A DNA stretch of 64,000 nucleotides from Halichondria panicea (lineage: Eukaryota > Porifera > Demospongiae > Suberitida > Halichondriidae): contig NC_087390.1 of the NCBI RefSeq assembly GCF_963675165.1, forward strand, positions 5,742,250 through 5,806,249. The letters run 5' to 3'. The translations under genes were made by a program, and so were the position numbers. Of this stretch, positions 43,809 to 58,348 are shown piece by piece. The number at the start of each line of letters is the position of its first letter. The first letter of the stretch is position 1. The notes below the pieces were generated by a model that was given only the letters and a program-made list of their open reading frames with translations, made no database searches and was not told the origin of the DNA.

Positions 43809-46800
43809 CTTTCTCATATTGCTACTCACTTCAGTGTGCATGACAATGCCCTCAAACTCATCAACGCAACCTGGTAAAACCCGCAAGTTGTTTTTATAAA
43901 CCTTAATTTGATGTGACTCTTGCATAGGGAACATGCAATGTTTTGGCCTTTATACACAGAGGGGTGCCTTTGTTGAGAGGTTGTTTTGTACACAAACTGT
44001 TCATTTGGGACCTGGCCGTTATATAGCAACTGGCCTTTATTCGGAGGTGGTTGTTAACAGAGGTTCCACTGCATGCATGTATATTAATTAAAAGGTCACT
44101 ATAAATTATACTTTGGACCCGCATGCACAGTTAAAAGCCTTTTTTTAAGTTATGTCCACACTGACAGTGACTTGCCTCATGCCCGCAGCCACTACAAGCA
44201 TATATAGCTTCAATCCTTCACAGATTTTTACCCTTCGAATTGAAGGTGGGCGTGGGGACGAGGCTATCATTTACATGTGCACTAGCTGATTCACAAACTG
44301 CAATAATTTATAGGTACAAAACTGTAGTATAAACATGTATGGTCCAATTGCAGTTCCTCTTCCTGGACTACTTTGTGAGGTGACGGGTGAGATCCCCTTC
44401 GCTGTCTGCGAACCTACAGTATTTCCAGATCCAGTGTGTCATGCGGTCTACCGATATAATGGCACAACATTCACACCATCAGTAAGATAAATAATTATAA
44501 ACATATATCCTTCACGCATGCTTGCATGTTTGCATGTATATTGGCCGGTGCCTAAATTCATTTTGTGTCTAACCAAAATTTAACGGATTATTTTTTTCAG
44601 CACTTATCTTGTCACTCGGGAGAACACTGTGTTCCATATACTAATAACTGTATACTGGAATTGGTTTCTCCTTTCGAGGACGAGGACGGAAATTTAGAGT
44701 ATTCTTGTTGCTGCAATGCCACATTGTGCAATCAAGAAAGAACAGATGATGATGAACCTAGAATTATTTTCCCCATCCCTAATGAACCAATTACAACAAC
44801 AACAACTACAACCGTTACCGTGACGATGGTACAAGGTCTACCGGATGGCACCATTACTGCAATAGTGGTTACTCCTGCAATTATCGCCCTAGTCGTAGTA
44901 ATGTTTGCTATCGGTGTCATCTTTTTCTGTTGGAAACGGTGCAGAAATGATGAATACCTAGTCACTAATGACACTGGCAGACCGTATCCTACATACACAG
45001 GGAGTAGACCTAACCTGACAGGGCTGCTGTTGTCTGAAGCAGTACTAGGAGAAGGGAGCGATGGTGTTGTGTATGAGGGAACGTATCAAGAGAATAAGGT
45101 TGCCGTGAAGGTGAGTGAGTGACTATAATAATTATATGTACACAGTCGGTACGGGTGGTGCAGGGCTCAGATTATCGGAGCCATTTAATTTGCTATTTCT
45201 TAATTTATATATATATATATATAATAGTAGTTATAGACTGAGTATAATTATGTTACATGTATGCACATAATTAGAGGCTATATAGTTATGTGCTATGTTT
45301 GTTAATGTCGTGCATTCTCTCTAATCATACCGTACCCTCGCATTAATAGGCCCGTGCGCAGTCCTCTAATAAGCCTAAACTGCTTCAAGAAAAGGGTGGG
45401 CGTATTTTTGCGAGGGTATACAGTATATTGGCAATTTGGTATTTGAATGCGGCATCGAATAATTCCATAATTACTGCAGGTTTTTCGGGAGAATTCCAGA
45501 GAGAGATTCTTCAGAGAGGTGGCAGTGTACACATCCTCCAGTGTCGACCACCAGAACATTCTCAAGTTCATCGGACACGATGAGAAAGAGATGAGACTGG
45601 TGGTTGCACTGCACACCCGGGGCTCTGTGTACACTGTCATCCAGAGGCAGGTGCTGACATTAGCTGAATTCCAGCTCCTAGGAAAGTCAATATCATGTGG
45701 TGAGTACCGTATAGCGGATTATTTCGAGGGTATAAATTTTCGCAGAAATGCCTTTAGAAAGGTTTTCAGGGATTTAGCATGCATGCAATAATAAATTCAC
45801 GGTTATAAATGTTCGCGATATATACATGCTTAATCCGCGAAAACCACAAACATTTATACCCTCGAAATATACCCGCTATTGATATACGGTATATGTCCTT
45901 TTGCCTGGCAATTTTCAAAACAGAATCCCCTTCAAGAAAATTATAATTATGTATAGCTGATATGAAAGTACACGGTAATTTTCTCAGCTATAATCAAAGC
46001 GTATAACTCTATATATCTTTACTCTATTATAACTTTGGTTATAATTATATACACATGCAGGACTGGGATTCCTGCACAGAAGCAGGCCACCGTGCATAGT
46101 GCACGGTGATTTAAAAACTGCGAACATTCTGATTAAACAGAACGGAGAAGCTGCTCTGGCAGACTTTGGCCACAGTAGGCAATTTTTTACTGAGGATGTG
46201 AAGGTACGTATACTTTCTTAAAATGTAATTGTCTATAATTATAGTATAATTATATATAGTGGGTAAATTTTGCGATTTGGTGGAACAAGCTTAAGTGAGC
46301 GTCGCCAATGTTTTAGTTTGATACTTATAGTCCCATGCAGAAGGTCATGGCAATCATGCTGCATGCATCGTCAAACCAACTAACTTCGTTGCCTCATTCA
46401 CTAAAATTAGTATTAGGCTCACAAATGTACCCGCTATATGTTATCTGGGAATTTCCTATAGCTTGCAATTGTCTCCGACGATTTCCTCAAAAGCCATTCT
46501 TTTGACAATTTTCCTGAAATCTGAAGAAGTGAACTTATAAGGATATATAGGGTTCGATCCTTATAAAGTTCGTTTCTTCAAATGTTATTACCTGAAGTGC
46601 CGCTAAGACTCATACCACTAATAAACCACGATTCAGGAACCAATGACAGCCGGTACACCCATGTATGCCGCACCAGAGCTGATGAAAGTCAGGGTGAATA
46701 GCAGGACTGATGCTAAAGCTACTGATTCTTATTCCCTTGGTGTGGTTATATACGAGCTGTTAACCAGAACTCAACGAGATCAAGGTATGAATAAGTGTAA

Positions 46801-47707
46801 TTTATGCGTTTAAGCAAGGAAATAAGTTTATCGCATAAATAATAATTATAGCATTCTGCTTTCCGAGCCGCCACAACTTTTATGCTCACATATATTCTAG
46901 CACTATATACAAATATTATAGCTAGGCCCTAGTTTTGGCAGAAACACATCAAGTATAATTATATACATGCAATAATTATAGAGGTTATAGTACAACTTGA
47001 TAGGTCGTTTATATTAGTGCAGCAACTTTGATGATGAATTGTCCCTCACCACTCACACACACACAGAGGAAGTAGAAGCGTACCGGCAACCGATGAGTGA
47101 GAAATTAGCTGGAATTCAACAGCCTACAATAGACGAGATGAGAAGGCACATTCACAACAACAGTTATAGACCAAATATCCCTAAAAAATTCGATGTGAGT
47201 TTCGTTTAATATTTCACTCCCGTAATATATTTTACCTCGATCCTCCGCACTAAAGAAGTACAATTGCAAACTCCACATGATACGTGCTTTTGTTAATGAC
47301 ATATAATTATAGCACTCAAATAATAATATACACCGCAGGTATTTCCTGAGCTAGTCAAACTTGTACAAGACTTGTGGAGTGACGCTGCTGAGACCAGGCC
47401 GAAAGCAGAAGCAGCCTACAATGCTTTTATTGAATTTGGGTTGTTAATTGTAAGTTATGGAATTAATAATAGACAAACAGTATAATAAAGTTGGTATTTA
47501 ATAGCTAAACACTCAGATTTTGTGCGAAAGTTGTAGTTAAATATCATTATGTATACATACATACTAATTTGGTATATAAATGGAGCTACATACTAACGTC
47601 TCTATGACTCTTGTTTGCAGGCATCTCGCAGTCTAGCCTCGACCTCGTGCACAGATGAACATCTATCCCACCAATCCTCCCTAGAGACTGCAGAGACTGC
47701 ATTTTAA
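43809..47707 (+). CDS. Activin/TGF-beta type II receptor-like kinase, copy 3 (open)
   Basis: Exons: 43809-43873, 44354-44481, 44601-45110, 45480-45699, 46061-46203, 46637-46784, 47067-47194, 47339-47449, 47621-47707. All are open and in phase. It differs from copy 2 at the catalytic exon, which reads HGDLKTANILIKQNG (as in copy 4). A Leu-to-Pro change lies inside the membrane segment (VVTPAIIALVV). Ala instead of Gly in KTAN is compatible with the conserved Asn. The Pro could kink or weaken membrane insertion, but the flanking hydrophobic run is still about 20 residues. The first Met exon is unresolved, as in all copies. Confidence 0.85.
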
Positions 47708-49591
47708 CTATATATACTGTCTTAGGTCTATACCTTGTGAGTTAACACTGGCCTGGCCATGGTTAACTTGTTAAAGAACCTAGCTGTATAATTATATTGT
47801 CTAGTATTTATTGTAAGTAGAACTGTACAGTTTTGTTTTGTCAGTAGAACCTGTGCAGTTTCAATTATTGTCTAGTATTTATTGTCAGTAGAAAACCTGT
47901 ACAGTTTTTGTTTTAATAATAATTATTGTCAGCTAATGTTTATTGTTGGGGATAATGCGCATGCGCCACAAAGGCTTTGCAAAAGGTGGGTGGGGCATTG
48001 CAAGTATCATCCTGCCATTTTAATAGAGGTCCCTCGTGGTTCCCTATCACAGATAGTAACTATAATTTATAGTATCTATGCTGGAAGTATCACAGAGCTA
48101 GAGCAGGGTAAGTTGCTTAAATGTGAATTAAATGCACATGTACGTACGTGTACATTTAGTATAAATCTAGACTGAGGCTGGTACACAAAGTTGTTTTTTA
48201 GCTTGTACTTAGCTTGTATTGCTACAAGCTATAAACTCTCATAGCTAGCTACCTATAAGCAATGCTATTGTGTACATTAATATATACTCCCTTAGCTATA
48301 GGGATTAATGGTTGAGCCAGTGACAACCTGGCCAGCCAGCCAATTCCATTATTGTGTGTACTGTGTAGTGGTACGCCCACTTTCCACATCGATACAACAT
48401 TGACAGCCACTGTATTGTGCATTGTGGTCAACTTTATGTATGCCATAATGGGTATAATTGGGGCGAGCGAAGCGAGTTCCTTTGTGAGTTTCTTACCTAG
48501 TGTGCAACGTTGAAATTTGGTCTGTCTGTCTGTGTGTGTTAGGCTCCTTCACTGGCCTTCAAGACGAAAGAAAAGGCCTGCTACTATATAACTGTTTGCG
48601 CATGCGCAAAATTATTGGATAATTTTCCCCTAAAATTTCCATACTGCTCAGAAAAATATACTGTACAGACATAGTCATACACAGAGCTATATAGCTAGCT
48701 AGCTAGAGACAGAGCTGTAGGTTTGTTGCATAGCTATTTTCATTCTGATTGTAGACTTCACCAAGGTTAGTATTAGATGGGCGTGGCCTGTCCATATAGG
48801 CTACTGTCAGCTTTCACTCCGTTCAGACGATTGTCATCCACACTGTTGCAGGCTGTGAGTCTTTTGTTAACATAGCAGGCTAAGGGTAGCTATCAGAATG
48901 CTATCAGATGGGCTAGAAACCTTCAATCGAATTTTCTCCTTCAATCTACTTCCATTTGTTGTGATGTCATAAAACGTTGTTATCCGTAGCCGCCAGATAC
49001 CGGTAGATGGTTAGTGCATACACAAGCAGTCGATACCAGGCCCACTTCCCTGATGATAGTGTGGCCTGGTATCGAGGCTATGTGTGTGTGTGTCTGTCAT
49101 GGACTGGCACGATATTTGTTTTTCGTACTCGAGACCCTTTACCAACTTCTAGCTTGAATTAATGCGCATGGGCACAACTGGCTAGCTACACTAAGCTCTG
49201 ACAAGACACAGACACTCTTGAGATCACAGGCACGCCTAGCCTGCATGTATTGTTGTCTTGTGATAATAAAAACCTTGCTTGGTCCACAATACAATAATAT
49301 TAACTAACAAGGGGCACTTTCAAACTACTTTTACATTTCTTAACCTCATTATGACATTAACATTTTGACCAATCCAGGGGCCAGCCAGCCAGCCATGCAG
49401 CTCAGTCTCAGCTATATGGTCTCGGAGTCACTATAGCTAAATAGAGCGGTGAGGCTGACTGATCACATTAACACGGGTGAACTTAGACAAACCCTTAACT
49501 CAACCGCTTTCGCTCGCCCCCCCATGACACCTTGTGTCACTCTAGTTAATAGTTAGTTATGTGCAATGGTACTAAGTAATGATATAACTAA
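47708..49591. other. 3' flank of receptor copy 3
   Basis: Same composition as the other unit spacers. Small indels near 48300 disrupt the open frame seen at the matching place in units 1 and 2. Confidence 0.55.
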
Positions 49592-49765
49592 ATGGAAATT
49601 TCATCTTGGCCTAAAGTGATCACTGTTTTGCTTGCTAACTTTGAGTGGGCCATAAAACAATTGTATATACCACCAGTACAAGTAGGCCTGGTAACATTAC
49701 AACTAGACACACACACTCACACCCTCACACACACACACACACACACTCACCACACATGCACACAG

Positions 49766-51305
49766 CCAGTATCCCATACTCAGAATGGAAGGAAACCATT
49801 CACCTCAAGCAACAAGACTCTCAACCCTCTGAACAACAAGATGAAAGTGATAAAGAAAGCGAAGAAGATGACAAAATCGAGGAGAAACCTATTAGGAGAC
49901 GTTCTGGTCGGAAAACGTATCAAAATCAACTTCGTCAAAATGAAGTGCATCAAAAGGATCAAGCTGACACCGGAGAATCAAATAAAATCAGTGCTACAGA
50001 TGAAGAGGTGTACGAGTTAGGTAGCTACGAGGATCGTTTGAGGCAGTAATGAACGACTTAGATGATGACAGTTACAAGACTGCGTCAAAGAAGAGCTCAA
50101 AACTCGCCGTCCCACAGAGCAGCGGTAACAAGACACTGGGTAGAAATAGAGAAGGCACAACTGAAGTCGAGACTGTGGAAAATATTGGAGCTGGTCAAAG
50201 AGCTAACGGAAAGATCCACAAAAACTCGAAATTGGAACACGAATCACTAGCCCCTAATGACTCTGAGGATCAATGCAGGTAACTGCTAGTATTGCATATT
50301 TTGTTACTTAATTACATGATCCTTACCAATTACATAAGTCTTTATTTTTGCCCACACAAGTATACGTAATTCAATCAATCTCCTGCATAATATTTACCGG
50401 AGATTTCTTTTTTTTCCCCTGAGACTAGCTCATTGCCTAGTGATATCTGGAGCCAGTACCAACAGACTCAACTGGAGTGGGCCCTCTCTCACTATCCAAA
50501 GTTCTCTGAGGATCGCTGGGAAAATGTTTCTAAAGCTGTTCCTGGAAAATCAATGGTACGTACTCAAGGAGAAAATAAGCAAAGAGAGAATTCTATTTGA
50601 GCTTGAGAGTACATAACCTTAAAATTGTTGTTGTGCTATTTTTGCATGTGTATGCTACTTTGTAATAATTATGATGTTGAGTTCTGGCAGCCACACAAAA
50701 CAGAGCGTCAACAAATTTGCAAACAATAATTGTGTTGTACAATGGAACAAAGTGTTAGCCATTATACAGAGGTGGCTTTTGTTGAGGTTTTTTTCTACAC
50801 AAACTGTTCATTAGGGATAGGGACCTGGCCTCACAGTTGGCGTAGCCAGGATTTTGGGAAGGGCAGGGCTCAAATTGGTTTAGCATAGGTGCAGACTTTC
50901 ATTGTAGTTTCTCTAAAAAAAGGTCATCACTTTTTCTCAGCAAGCATGCGCACATCGGATAGCCCTGCCCACATTTCAATTACATGACATCATTCTAGTA
51001 ACTATGCATGCAGTAGAGCAGAATAGATTGACAGATCACGGTAATTCAAGCTAAGTTGAAATTGATGGAGCACAAAAGGGGGGGGGGGGCTCTAGCCCCA
51101 TCAGCCCCCCTCTGCCTACGCCACTGGGTGGGCCATTTAGAGTTATTCTACTGTATTAGCCATGTGTACAGTTTTTTGAGCCAGTCTTATACAAATCTGT
51201 TTGATTACTATGTTGTATTGTTTCACTGTGCAGGATGAGTGTGTCAAGAGATGTAAGGAGTTGTTCGAAGCTGTCAGGAAGAGAAAAGTAGACACTGGCA
51301 GATAG
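49766..51305 (+). pseudogene. Orphan DNAJC1 3' half, unit 4, frameshifted
   Basis: Exons 49766-50278, 50429-50555 and 51234-51305. The linker exon has lost one base near 50035 (gaggatcgtttgagg where the others read gaggatcagttggagg). This gives a TAA at 50047-50049 and separates the SANT exons from the linker frame. The CA array length also puts the upstream ATG 49592 out of frame. SANT exon change: SDIWS for SDNWS. Confidence 0.88.
50834..51127. mobile_element. hAT-like element, unit 4
   Basis: Same ends and position as in the other units, with a slightly longer poly-G run. Confidence 0.75.
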
Positions 51306-52284
51306 TTTAGTTCACAACAAACACACTCTTATTCATAATTCCATAATTATTTTATTAGGCAAACAGATTTGTAATTTTTGTGTTGAATTCAGTGACACAT
51401 AATTATCTCAAACCTCATAATTAAAAATTGTCAATGTTAACATAACAATTAGCAAAAATTTGGTCTACCTGCCCTGAATAAGTAGCAGTTAAGCCGCCCT
51501 CGAAAGTTACCTGTGATTGAATGCTGCAGCAGCTCAGCTCAGATCAGAAGGACACTGGAGATATTCAAGAGTTGCATTTGTTCTGAGTCTGCACACTGCA
51601 CCATGGCCAGTTGGAGAGAGACCAGGTGCATAAAATATTGCAGAGAATTGCAGCTGCATTCTAGCTCAGTGTTTGTATAGCTATCAGTCTGATAATGTGC
51701 ATGTGTGAGTGATAGGTATAATTATTCATAGCCTCATAAATTAACAATAGCTAAGTTTGTGTTTTTATGCTGCAATTGCTCTTCAGACTACTTTTTCACA
51801 TTGTATTTTTGAATTTAAAGTGCTGACATTGCACAGCAGGGGTGCAAGTGTGAGATTTTGAATGTCAATAGTATAGTAGATGAGCCCAACCTATTGGTCA
51901 TACAAAACCATAAGTTGTAAAAATTGCTCATGCATGGGTAGGAATACAACAGCTCACATCCTGTTACTCTCTAGAGATCAAGGCATATCATATATCGCAT
52001 GGGGAGGTCAGGTTTTTGTGTATGCATGGGGGAAATTTCGTGGAGGTTAGCTTGCCCACGAAAATTATCCGCTATACATGTATAGAAATGGGGCAACGCC
52101 TAACTTGAGCCCTGAGCCTAACCATCCATTAATTTTGCAGCATGCATAATTACGTCATGCTTCGATGTTATGCACCTATACTTACCCTTACATGAAATAA
52201 TTAATTTCGTGCACGTGCAATATCATTGCCTAACTCATGCACTACAGTAAATGTTAATTGATGTACTCCCTTTTCATTCTGCAG
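51306..52284. other. Spacer before receptor copy 4
   Basis: Equivalent to the other unit spacers; nothing further seen. Confidence 0.5.
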
Positions 52285-55200
52285 CTTTCTCATATTGCTA
52301 CTCACTTCAGTGTGCATGACAATGCCCTCAAACTCATCAACGCAACCTGGTAAAACCCGCAAGTTGTTTTTGTAAACCTTAATTTGATGTGACTCTTGCA
52401 TATAGGGAATAATGTTTTGGCCTTTATACACAGAGGGGTGCCTTTGTTGAGAGGTTGTTTTGTACACAAACTGTTCATTTGGGACCTGGCCGTTATATAG
52501 CAACTGGCCTTTATTCGGAGGTGGTTGTTAACAGAGATTCCACTGTATATTAATTAAAGGGTCACTATAAATTATACTTTGGACCCGCATGCACAGTTAA
52601 AAGCCTTTTTTTAAGACAAAATTAATGTCCACAGTGACTTGCCTCATGCCCGCAGCCACTACAAGCATATATAGCTTCAATCCTTCACAGCTTTTTACCC
52701 TTCGAATTGAAGGTGGGCATGGGGACGAGGCTATCATTTACATGTGCACTAGCTGATTCACAAACTGCAATAATTTATAGGTACAAAACTGTAGTATAGA
52801 CATGTATGGTCCAATTGCAGTTCCTCTTCCTGGACTACTTTGTGAGGTGACGGGTGAGATCCCCTTCGCTGTCTGCGAACCAACAATATATCCAGACCCA
52901 GTTTGTCATGCAGTCTACCGATATAATGGGATAACATTCATACCATCAGTAAGATAAACATGTATATCCTTCACGCATGCATGTATGTTTGCATGTATAT
53001 TGGCCGGTGCCTAAATTCATTTTGTGTCTAACCAAAATTTATTTTTTTCAGCACTTATCTTGTCACTCGGGAGAACACTGTGTTCCATATGCTAATAACT
53101 GTATACTGGAATTGGTTTCTCCTTTCGAGGACGAGGACGGAAATTTAGAGTATTCTTGTTGTTGCAATGCCACATTGTGCAATCAAGAAAGAACAGATGA
53201 TGATGAACCTAGAATTATTTTCCCCATCCCTAATGAACCAATTACAACAACAACAACTACAACCGTTACCGTGACGATGGTACAAGGTCTACCGGATGGC
53301 ACCATTACTGCAATAGTGGTTACTCTTGCAATTATCGCCCTAGTCGTAGTAATGTTTGCTATCGGTGTCATATGTTGCTGTTGGAAACGGTGCAGAAATG
53401 ATGAATACCTAGTCACTAATGACACTGGCAGACCGTATCCTACATACACAGGGAGTAGACCTAACCTGACAGGGCTGCTGTTGTCTGAAGCAGTACTAGG
53501 AGAAGGGAGCGATGGTGTTGTGTATGAGGGAACGTATCAAGAGAATAAGGTTGCCGTGAAGGTGAGTGAGTGACTATACTAATTATATGTACACAGTCAG
53601 TACGGTTGGTGCAGGGCTCAGATTATCGGAGCCATTTGCTATTTCTTGATTATATATATATATAATTATAGTAGTTATAGACTGAGTATAATTATGTTAC
53701 ATGTATGCACATAATTAGAGGCTATATAGTTATGTGCTATGTTTGTTAATGTCGTGCATTCTCTCTAATCATACCGTACCCTCGCATTAATAGGCCCGTG
53801 CGCAGTCCTCTAATAAGCCTAAACTGCTTCAAGAAAAGGGTGGGCGTATTTTTGCGAGGGTATACAGTATATTGGCAATTTGGTATTTGAATGCGGCATC
53901 GAATAATTCCATAATTACTGCAGGTTTTTCGGGAGAATTCTAGAGAGAGATTCTTCAGAGAGGTGGCAGTGTACACATCCTCCAGTGTCGACCACCAGAA
54001 CATTCTCAAGTTCATCGGACACGATGAGAAAGAGATGAGACTGGTGGTTGCACTGCACACCCGGGGCTCTGTGTACACTGTCATCCAGAGGCAGGTGCTG
54101 ACGTTAGCTGAATTCCAGCTCCTAGGAAAGTCAATATCATGTGGTGAGTACCGTATAGCGGATTATTTCGAGGGTATAAATTTTCGCAGAAATGCCTTTA
54201 GAAAGGTTTTCAGGGATTTAGCATGCATGCAATAATAAATTCACGGTTATAAATGTTCGCGATATATACATGCTTAATCCGCGAAAACCACAAACATTTA
54301 TACCCTCGAAATATACCCGCTATTGATATACGGTATATATCCTTTTGCCTGGCAATTTTCAAAACAGAATCCCCTTCAAGAAAGCTATAATTATGTATAG
54401 CTGATATGAAAGTACACGGTAATTTTCTCAGCTATAATCAAAGCGTATAACTCTATATATCTTTACTCTCTATTATAACTTTGGCTATAATTATATACAC
54501 ATGCAGGACTGGGATTCCTGCACAGAAGCAGGCCACCGTGCATAGTGCACGGTGATTTAAAAACTGCGAACATTCTGATTAAACAGAACGGAGAAGCTGC
54601 TCTGGCAGACTTTGGCCACAGTAGGCAATTTTTTACTGAGGATGTGAAGGTACGTATACTTTCTTAAAATGTAATTGTCTATAATTATAGTATAATTATA
54701 TATAGCGGGTAAATTTTGCGATTTGGTGGAACAAGCTTAAGTGAGCGTCGCCAATGTTTTAGTTTGATACTTATAGTCCCATGCAGAAGGTCATGGCAAT
54801 CATGCTGCATGCATCGTCAAACCAACTAACTCCGTTGCCTCATTCACTAAAATTAGTATTATAGGCTCACAAATGTACCCGCTATATGTTATCTGGGAAT
54901 TTCCTATAGCTTGCAATTGTCTCCGACGATTTCCTCAAAAGCCATTCTTTTGACAATTTTCCTGAAATCTGAAGAAGCGAACTTATAAGGATATATAGGG
55001 TTCGATCCTTATAAAGTTCGTTTCTTCAAATGTTATTACCTGAAGTGCCGCTAAGACTCATACCACTAATAAACCACGATTCAGGAACCAATGACAGCCG
55101 GTACACCCATGTATGCCGCACCAGAGCTGATGAAAGTCAGGGTGAATAGTAGGACTGATGCTAAAGCTACTGATTCTTATTCCCTTGGTGTGGTTATATA

Positions 55201-56158
55201 CGAGCTGTTAACCAGAACTCAACGAGATCAAGGTATGAATAAGTGTAATTTATGCGTTTAAGCAAGGAAATAAGTTTATCGCATAAATAATAATTATAGC
55301 ATTCTGCTTTCCGAGCCGCCACAACTTTTATGCTCACATATATTCTAGCACTATATACAAATATTATAGCTAGGCCCTAGTTTTGGCAGAAACACATCAA
55401 GTATAATTATATACATGCAATAATTATAGAGGTTATAGTACAACTTGATAGGTCGTTTATATTAGTGCAGCAACTTTGATGATGAATTGTACCCTCACCA
55501 CTCACTCACACACAGAGGAAGTAGAAGCCTACAAGCAGCCCATGAGTGGGAAATTAGCGGGAATTCAAGAGCCTACAATAGATGAGATGAGAAGGCACAT
55601 TCACAACAACAGTTATAGACCAAATATTCCTAAAAAATTCGATGTGAGTTTCGTTTAATATTTCACTCCCGTAATATATTTTACCTCGATCCTCCGCACT
55701 AAAGAAGTATACAATTGCAAACTCCACATGATACGTACTTTTGTTAATGACATATAATTATAGCACTCAAATAATAATATACACCGCAGGTATTTCCTGA
55801 GCTAGTCAAACTTGTACAAGACTTGTGGAGTGATGCTGCTGAGATCAGGCCGAAAGCAGAAGCAGCCTACAATGCTTTTATTGAATTTGGGTTGTTAATT
55901 GTGAGTTATGGAATTAATAATAAACAAACAGTATAATAAAGTTGATATTTAATAGCTAAACACTCAGATTTTGTGCGAAAGTTGTAGTTAAATATCATTA
56001 TGTATACATACAAACTAATTTGGTATATAAATGGAGCTACATACTAATGTCTCTATGACTCTTGTTTGCAGGCATCTCGCAGTCTAGCCTCGACCTCGTG
56101 CACAGATGAACATCTATCCCACCAATCCTCCCTAGAGACTGCAGAGACTGCATTTTAA
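52285..56158 (+). CDS. Activin/TGF-beta type II receptor-like kinase, copy 4 (intact)
   Basis: Exons: 52285-52349, 52821-52948, 53052-53561, 53924-54143, 54507-54649, 55085-55232, 55516-55643, 55790-55900, 56072-56158. All are open and in phase. Variants: ectodomain PTIYPDP and NGITFIPS (like copies 1 and 5), membrane end GVICCCWKRCR (like copy 5), catalytic exon HGDLKTANILIKQNG (like copy 3), and C-lobe EEVEAYKQPMSGKLAG (the open version of the copy 1 sequence). It also has AEIRPKAEA where the others have AETRPKAEA. The cysteine cluster just inside the membrane could be palmitoylated (inference). Role as for copy 2. Confidence 0.87.
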
Positions 56159-58041
56159 CTATATATACTGTCTTAGGTCTATACCTTGTGAGTTAACACT
56201 GGCCATGGTTAACTTGTTGAAGAACCTAGCTGTATAATTATATTGTCTAGTATTTATTGTAAGTAGAACTGTACAGTTTTGTTTTGTCAGTAGAACCTGT
56301 GCAGTTTCAATTATTGTCTAGTATTCATTGTCAGTAGAAAACCTGTACAGTTTTTGTTTTAATTGTCAGCTAATGTTTATTGTTGGGGATAATGCGCATG
56401 CGCCACAAAGGCTTTGCAAAAGGTGGGTGGGGCATTGCAAGTATCATCCTGCCATTTTAATAGAGGTCCCTTGTGGTTCGCTATCACAGATAGTAACTAG
56501 TATATATGCTGGAAGTATTACAGAGCTAGAGCAGGGTAAGTTGCTTAAATGTGAATTAAATGCACATGTACGTACGTGTACATTTAGTATAAATCTAGAC
56601 TGAGGCTGGTACACAAAGTTGTTTTTTAGCTTGTACTTAGCTTGTATTGCTACAAGCTATAAACTCTCATAACTAGCTACCTATAAGCAATGCTATTGTG
56701 TACATTAATATATACTCCCTTAGCTATAGAGATTAATGGTTGAGCCAGTGACAACCTGGCCAGCCAGCCAATTCCATTATTGTGTGGTATTTTGTGGTAC
56801 ACCCACTTTCACATCGATACAACATTGACAGCCGCTGTATTGTGCATTGTGGTCAACTTTATGTATGCCATAATGGGTATAATTGGGGCGAGCGAAGCGA
56901 GTTCCTTTGTGAGTTTCTTACCTAGTGTGCAACGTTGAAATTTGGTCTGTCTGTCTGTCTGTGTGTTAGGCTCCTTCACTGGCCTTCAAGATGAAAGAAA
57001 AGGCCTGCTACTATATAACTGTTTGCGCATGCGCAAAATTTTTTGGATAATTTTCCCCTAAAATTTCCCATACTGCTCAAAAAATATACTGTACAGAGAC
57101 ATAGTCATACACAGAGCTATATAGCTAGCTAGCTAGAGACAGAGCTGTAGGTTTGTTGCATAGCTATTTTTGTAGACTTCACCAAGGTTAGTATTAGATG
57201 GGCGTGGCCTGTCCATATAGGCTACTGTCAGCTTTCACTCCGTTCAGACGATTGTCATCCACACTGTTGCAGGCGTGAGTCTTTCGTTAACATAGCAGGC
57301 TAAGGGTAGCTATCTGAATGCTATCAGATGGGCTAGAAACCTTCAATCGAATTTTCTATCTATTTCCTTCAATCTACTTCCATTTGTTGTGATGTCATTG
57401 TTTTATTGACCATAAAACGTTGTTATCCGTAGCCGCCAGATATCGGTAGATGGTTAGTGCATACACAAGCAGTCGATACCAGGCCCACTTCCCTGATGAT
57501 AGTGCGGCCTGGTATCGAGGCTATGTGTGTGTGTGTCTGTCATGGACTGGCACGATATTTGTTTTTCGTACTCAAGACCCTTTACCAACTTCTAGCGTGA
57601 ATTAATGCGCATGGGCACCACTGGCTAGCTACACTAAGCTCTGACAAGACACAGACACTCTTGAGATCACAGGCACACCTAGCCTGCATGTATTGTTGTC
57701 TTGTGATAATAAAAACCTTGCTTGGTCCACAATACAATAATATTAACTAACAAGGGGCACTTCCAAACTACTTTTACATTTCTTAACCTCATTATGACAT
57801 TAACATTTTGACCAATCCAGGCCAGCCAGCCAGCCTGCCAGCCAGCCATGCAGCTCAGTCTCAGCTATATGGTCTCGGAGTCACTATAGCTAAATAGAGC
57901 GGTGAGGCTGACTGATCACATTAACACGGGTGAACTTGGACAAACCCTTAACTCAACCGCTTTCGCTCGCCCCGTGACACCTTGTGTCACTCTAGTTAAT
58001 AGTTAGTTATGTGCAATGGTACTAAGTAATGATATAACTAA
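56159..58041. other. 3' flank of receptor copy 4
   Basis: Same composition as the other unit spacers, with small insertions (for example near 57355-57415). No gene was seen. Confidence 0.55.
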
Positions 58042-58156
58042 ATGGAAATTTCATCTTGGCCTAAAGTGATCACTGTTTTGCTTGCTAACTTTGAGTGGGC
58101 CATAAAACAATTGTATATACCACCAGTACAAGTAGGCCTGGTAACATTACAACTAG

Positions 58157-58348
<192 letters not shown>

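Larger units (their letters stand above)
49626..58075 (+). repeat. Tandem unit 4, about 8.45 kb
   Basis: Fourth unit, same order. Its CA array is much shorter than in the others. Confidence 0.92.
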
